Shown one piece after another: positions 6,443 to 8,688 of a stretch of 8,688 nucleotides of DNA. Position numbers and translations under genes: made by a program. A model generated the notes under the pieces. It saw only the letters and a list, made by a program, of their open reading frames with translations, searched no databases and was not told where the DNA came from. How positions within the stretch are numbered: the stretch's first letter is position 1; every line of letters starts with the position of its first letter. Source of the DNA: a bacterium (GTDB lineage: Bacteria; Bdellovibrionota; FAC87; UBA2466); contig JAIEOG010000132.1 in the NCBI GenBank assembly GCA_019750655.1, positions 1-8,688 of the forward strand, given 5' to 3'.

Positions 6443-7423
6443 GATACGAAAGTCGCGTTCCCCGGCCCGGATATTCCCGTTGAGCCCCGCCATCTGGAAC
6501 AGCGCCCGAGCACGCAATCTCTGGGTGAGCATTTTCGTCAGTGCAAAGGAAAGGTGCATGTCCGATGTAGTCCCTTGCGTCTGAAAATCCGCCTTAGCCG
6601 CGACTTCAGCCACTCCAAGGTCGATGGCCGGTTCAAAGTAAAGACTACGCGTATGTGTAGAAGTAGCGTCGTCGACCTGCACCCACTCTGCCTGGAGCGA
6701 GAACGCCCCCAGTAGTGCTTCTAGGCCTAGCGTGAACCCGAGATCATTGGAGGCACCGGGGAAATTCCCAACATAGAGAGAGCCTGAAGGCACCAAGGTG
6801 TAGCGGCCGATATCCAACGACGCTTCATACCGGGCAACCACCGACGGACTACCCTGCCCCGTCGCTGCTTTTCCATCGAGTACGCCCAAAGTGAGTTCCC
6901 CTGGAATCCAACGGCGCTTCAATGTGAAGAGAACGCCCAAATCCCAAAGCCACCCTTGGGCTTGCGCTTGACGGAAACTGGAGGAGTAAAAGTAAGCAGC
7001 CGTGTCATAGCGCGAAAGCACCGACTCTGCTCCGAATGGAGTGCGCATATGCCCCAGAGCAACCGTAAGCCCGTCTAGGATGCGGTAATCAAGGTAAGCT
7101 CCCGCATTTGCCATGGTGAAGAAATACGTATTCGCCGTGTCGGTCTGTAGCCGAAACTGCGAAAAGTAGTTCACGCTATTATTGGCTACCGTGGGAGCCG
7201 TGGAAGGAGACGAAAGCGAAAACACATTATTGAAGACGATGTGCAGTCTGTCCGACGGAGTGAAACGCTGGTTCCATTCAATCAAATCGACTAGAAACTG
7301 CCCGTCACGAGGAGCACTCCCGAGTGCCCAGCCGCCTTCCAAGCACCCCGTCGATCCGCTGCCCCGTGGAGCCGCCATCACCGAAGTCGCCACCAAACCC
7401 AAGACAAAAACCAAACGCCGCAT
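6422..7423 (-). CDS. Porin-like outer-membrane beta-barrel protein
   Basis: The 333-residue product has a signal peptide (MRRLVFVLGLVATSVMA, likely cleavage before APRGSG). The mature part consists of alternating hydrophobic/polar strands rich in aromatic residues and separated by Gly/Asn/Ser/Asp turns. It ends in FRILIGADW; a C-terminal aromatic residue is the usual BAM insertion signal. Segments such as LVDLIEWNQRFTPSDRLHIV and LDYRILDGLTVALGHMRTPFG resemble porins of the phosphate-selective (OprO/OprP-like) type, but I cannot name the family with certainty. The ATG at 7423-7421 has a perfect GGAGG 5 nt upstream; an in-frame TTG four codons earlier lies across that Shine-Dalgarno and is rejected as start. 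It sits 47 nt downstream of the YdcF-like gene on the same strand and converges on kdtA. Substrate specificity is unknown. Confidence 0.75.
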   Translation of the reverse strand: MRRLVFVLGLVATSVMAAPRGSGSTGCLEGGWALGSAPRDGQFLVDLIEWNQRFTPSDRLHIVFNNVFSLSSPSTAPTVANNSVNYFSQFRLQTDTANTYFFTMANAGAYLDYRILDGLTVALGHMRTPFGAESVLSRYDTAAYFYSSSFRQAQAQGWLWDLGVLFTLKRRWIPGELTLGVLDGKAATGQGSPSVVARYEASLDIGRYTLVPSGSLYVGNFPGASNDLGFTLGLEALLGAFSLQAEWVQVDDATSTHTRSLYFEPAIDLGVAEVAAKADFQTQGTTSDMHLSFALTKMLTQRLRARALFQMAGLNGNIRAGERDFRILIGADW

Positions 7424-7470
7424 CGAAGCCTCCAAAGTAGCGGAAGAATAAAGGAGGCGGGATTACGCCG

Positions 7471-8073
7471 TCAAAGTCCGAAGAGCCGGCCCAGTCGGTA
7501 TGCGGTGCTCTTCCAGTACTCCGACCCGAGCTTCCATAGAAAGCCGGCCGAGGACGCTGGGACGGGGCTGCTCACCGCATAGGGGAAAATAGGCATGCCA
7601 GGAAATGCCTTTTGGAAAATCGCGAGCGATCGCCCCATATGGTAGTCCGAGGTCACCAGAATAATCCGGCTGGGCGGCGAGTCGTTCCACTCTTTGCCCG
7701 AGAAGTAGGCGTTTTCCACCGTCGAAGCCGAGCTCGACTCGACAGAAATCCGGTTCCAAACCTGTCCCAGATCCACCATGGAATTGCCTTGCTGGTTCAA
7801 AAGTTCCGTGAGGTTGGCGCCTTTACCCGCGCCGGAAATCAAGAGGCGGCTCTGGGGCCGAGCGCGCAAGAGCTCGAGAGCCCGTGGAATGCGGCCTGCA
7901 TCGCCTGTGAGCACCACAATTACTTCCCCTGGCTCCGAAGGGTCCGAAACCTGTTCCCGTCCGGACGAGGCGGCGGTGCGGTAATAAAGGTACTGCTCCC
8001 AGAAACCAGAGAAATCCCAAGCCAGGGCAATGGCGAGCCCCAAGAAAAACACGGCTAGTAGGGATCTGCGCAT
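7471..8073 (-). CDS. YdcF/ElyC-family (DUF218) protein, membrane-anchored
   Basis: The 200-residue product has one N-terminal hydrophobic segment (about 4-19, preceded by RR), probably an uncleaved anchor placing the rest in the periplasm. The DUF218 pattern follows in order: VIVVLTGDAGRIPRALELL at 51-69, LLISGAGKG at 77-85, ESSSASTVENA at 112-122 and ILVTSDYHMGRS at 138-149. E. coli members (SanA, ElyC, YdcF) are linked to envelope and peptidoglycan or lipid-carrier homeostasis, but the molecular activity is generally not settled, so I do not assign one. The ATG at 8073 lacks a clear Shine-Dalgarno; no better in-frame start is visible. Possible promoter elements on the minus strand are TTCAAG (8135-8130) and TATTTT (8112-8107) with a 17-bp spacer, a weak match. 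The downstream porin-like gene is probably co-transcribed. Confidence 0.85.
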   Translation of the reverse strand: MRRSLLAVFFLGLAIALAWDFSGFWEQYLYYRTAASSGREQVSDPSEPGEVIVVLTGDAGRIPRALELLRARPQSRLLISGAGKGANLTELLNQQGNSMVDLGQVWNRISVESSSASTVENAYFSGKEWNDSPPSRIILVTSDYHMGRSLAIFQKAFPGMPIFPYAVSSPVPASSAGFLWKLGSEYWKSTAYRLGRLFGL

Positions 8074-8130
8074 GCATTTAGGCTAACCGAAAAGGCGCTT
8101 GCTGTGAAAATAATTCCCCTTTCTTTATGC

Positions 8131-8159
8131 TTGAATTTGAAGACCTTTTCCCTTACAAA
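8131..8159 (+). promoter_or_regulatory. Candidate sigma70 promoter for rpmB
   Basis: TTGAAT at 8131-8136 (4/6 match to the -35 box) and TACAAA at 8154-8159 (4/6 match to the -10 box) are separated by 17 bp. They lie in the 114-nt spacer (8074-8187) between the divergent YdcF-like gene and rpmB, in a locally AT-rich stretch. A start point near 8166 would leave a short leader before the ribosome-binding site AAAGGTG at 8177-8183. The match is moderate, so this is a candidate only. Confidence 0.4.
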
Positions 8160-8187
8160 AATCCCTTCACGAACGTAAAGGTGTACC

Positions 8188-8418
8188 GTGGCAAGGCGAT
8201 GTTATTTCTGTGAAAAAATGCCGGCAGTGGCCAACCGAGTGAGCCACTCCAATATCAAAACCAAAACGCGCAATTTCCCCAACCTACAGCGAGTTCGCTT
8301 GGCGGTTGAGGGAGTGAACCAGCGCGCTTACGTCTGCACACGTTGCCTGCGCACCGGGTTGGCTGAAAAGCCGAAGGTGAACAAGTACGTTGCTGCTCCG
8401 TCGGAAGTGTCCGCTTAA
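8188..8418 (+). CDS. rpmB: Ribosomal protein bL28, zinc-binding (C+) form
   Basis: This is a component of the large ribosomal subunit. The 76-residue product matches bL28 across its core: VANRVSHSNIKTKTRNFPNL at residues 14-33 corresponds to the family's VGNxVSHANNKTKRRxxPNL, followed by the basic RVRLAV strand. Two CxxC pairs, C5/C8 (CYFC) and C50/C53 (CTRC), form the zinc-ribbon site of the C+ paralogue. GTG at 8188 is the start, with AAAGGTG at 8177-8183 upstream; starting here is needed to include the first CxxC pair. It is apparently a single-gene unit, without rpmG next to it in the window. In bacteria with both C+ and C- versions the C- copy is often under Zur control; no Zur-box-like palindrome is evident to me here. 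Confidence 0.96.
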   Translation: MARRCYFCEKMPAVANRVSHSNIKTKTRNFPNLQRVRLAVEGVNQRAYVCTRCLRTGLAEKPKVNKYVAAPSEVSA

Positions 8419-8425
8419 TCTCCTG

Positions 8426-8444
8426 GGGGCACATCCCGTGCCCC
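8426..8444 (+). terminator. GC-rich hairpin just after rpmB
   Basis: GGGGCAC at 8426-8432 pairs perfectly with GTGCCCC at 8438-8444 around the 5-nt loop ATCCC. It begins 8 nt after the rpmB stop codon. No T tract follows (GCTGTTCC), so it is not a textbook intrinsic terminator; it may instead protect the 3' end of the rpmB mRNA or assist Rho-dependent termination. Confidence 0.45.
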
Positions 8445-8453
8445 GCTGTTCCT

Positions 8454-8547
8454 GACTGAACACTTAGTCTCCCCCCTTCGTATCAGCGCTGAGAAAAGTG
8501 TGTCTTCTCGTGCGTAGAGCCTTAGCTGGCACGGCTTGCAAGGCTTT
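8454..8547 (+). other. Cluster of small inverted repeats preceding a small ORF
   Basis: Several short hairpins lie in series. GACTGA (8454-8459) pairs with TTAGTC (8464-8469), with one G-U pair, around the tetraloop ACAC. The perfect palindrome TCAGCGCTGA is at 8483-8492. GAGAA (8491-8495) pairs with TTCTC (8505-8509). AGAGCCTT (8516-8523) pairs with AAGGCTTT (8540-8547), with one G-U pair. The stretch could be a structured leader for the small ORF that follows or an operator region. I recognise no known riboswitch or ncRNA family, and short hairpins occur by chance. Confidence 0.3.
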
Positions 8548-8572
8548 CGGCAGCGAGAAGGAGGCCACGCTG

Positions 8573-8656
8573 ATGTCGGGTCTGATTTTTGGAGCATCGA
8601 GAACATTTCGCAAACTCATTGAAACCAGCGACGAAAAACCTGCAGAAGCGAAATAA
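8573..8656 (+). CDS. Possible small ORF (27 residues) with consensus Shine-Dalgarno
   Basis: ATG at 8573 opens a 27-codon frame ending in TAA at 8654-8656. The predicted peptide is MSGLIFGASRTFRKL followed by an acidic/lysine tail (IETSDEKPAEAK): a hydrophobic and basic N-terminal half, then a hydrophilic tail. AAGGAGG at 8558-8564, an exact anti-16S match, is 8 nt before the ATG, which is the main evidence for translation. The frame is open upstream to 8468, so a longer form from GTG at 8498 (52 residues) is possible but has no clear ribosome-binding site. I recognise no homologue and assign no function. No promoter or terminator is clear nearby; chance occurrence cannot be excluded. Confidence 0.45.
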   Translation: MSGLIFGASRTFRKLIETSDEKPAEAK

Positions 8657-8688
8657 TTTCTCGTTTCTAAATCAGACTTCTTGAATCA

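Noticed and set aside
7612..8058. 148-codon plus-strand ORF
   Set aside because: Antisense to the YdcF-like gene with clear DUF218 motifs.
8445..8572. Possible tRNA or known small RNA
   Set aside because: No T-loop consensus or cloverleaf can be drawn, and no known ncRNA signature is recognisable.
8415..8606. 63-codon minus-strand ORF after rpmB
   Set aside because: It has no convincing ribosome-binding site, overlaps the rpmB stop and the hairpin region, and its composition looks like noncoding translation.

Overview
This 8.7 kb window looks like ordinary chromosome from a Gram-negative bacterium with moderately high GC. The case for Gram-negative is direct: a Kdo transferase, a family-9 (heptosyltransferase-type) glycosyltransferase, a porin-like beta-barrel protein with signal peptide and terminal tryptophan, and a membrane-anchored YdcF-type protein. 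A deltaproteobacterial or Bdellovibrionota-like lineage is my guess from gene style only; nothing here proves it. I see no insertion sequence, phage gene, CRISPR array, tRNA or rRNA.

Layout. Positions 1-1032 (minus strand) hold a two-gene unit: an exported coiled-coil protein of unknown function, then an inositol-monophosphatase-family enzyme that overlaps it by 4 nt and runs off the left edge. Positions 1033-1090 are a divergent promoter region with a striking two-fold symmetry. On the plus strand follow a 422-residue protein with a degenerate dinucleotide-binding N-terminus (1091-2359), a terminator-like hairpin, and then argS, a GT9 glycosyltransferase and kdtA (2412-6442), which abut or overlap and are almost certainly one translationally coupled operon. 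Here arginine charging is linked to LPS inner-core assembly.

kdtA ends tail-to-tail in a 21-nt overlap with a minus-strand porin-like gene (6422-7423). That gene lies 47 nt downstream of a YdcF/DUF218-family gene (7471-8073), probably in the same transcript. A 114-nt divergent spacer separates the latter from rpmB (8188-8418), which encodes the zinc-binding (four-cysteine) form of ribosomal protein L28. The last 270 nt carry several small hairpins and then a 27-codon ORF with a consensus Shine-Dalgarno sequence.

I found no convincing new multi-gene system. The points most worth a second look are the symmetric bidirectional promoter at about 1032-1077, the altered HIGH motif of ArgRS, and the structured region plus small ORF after rpmB.
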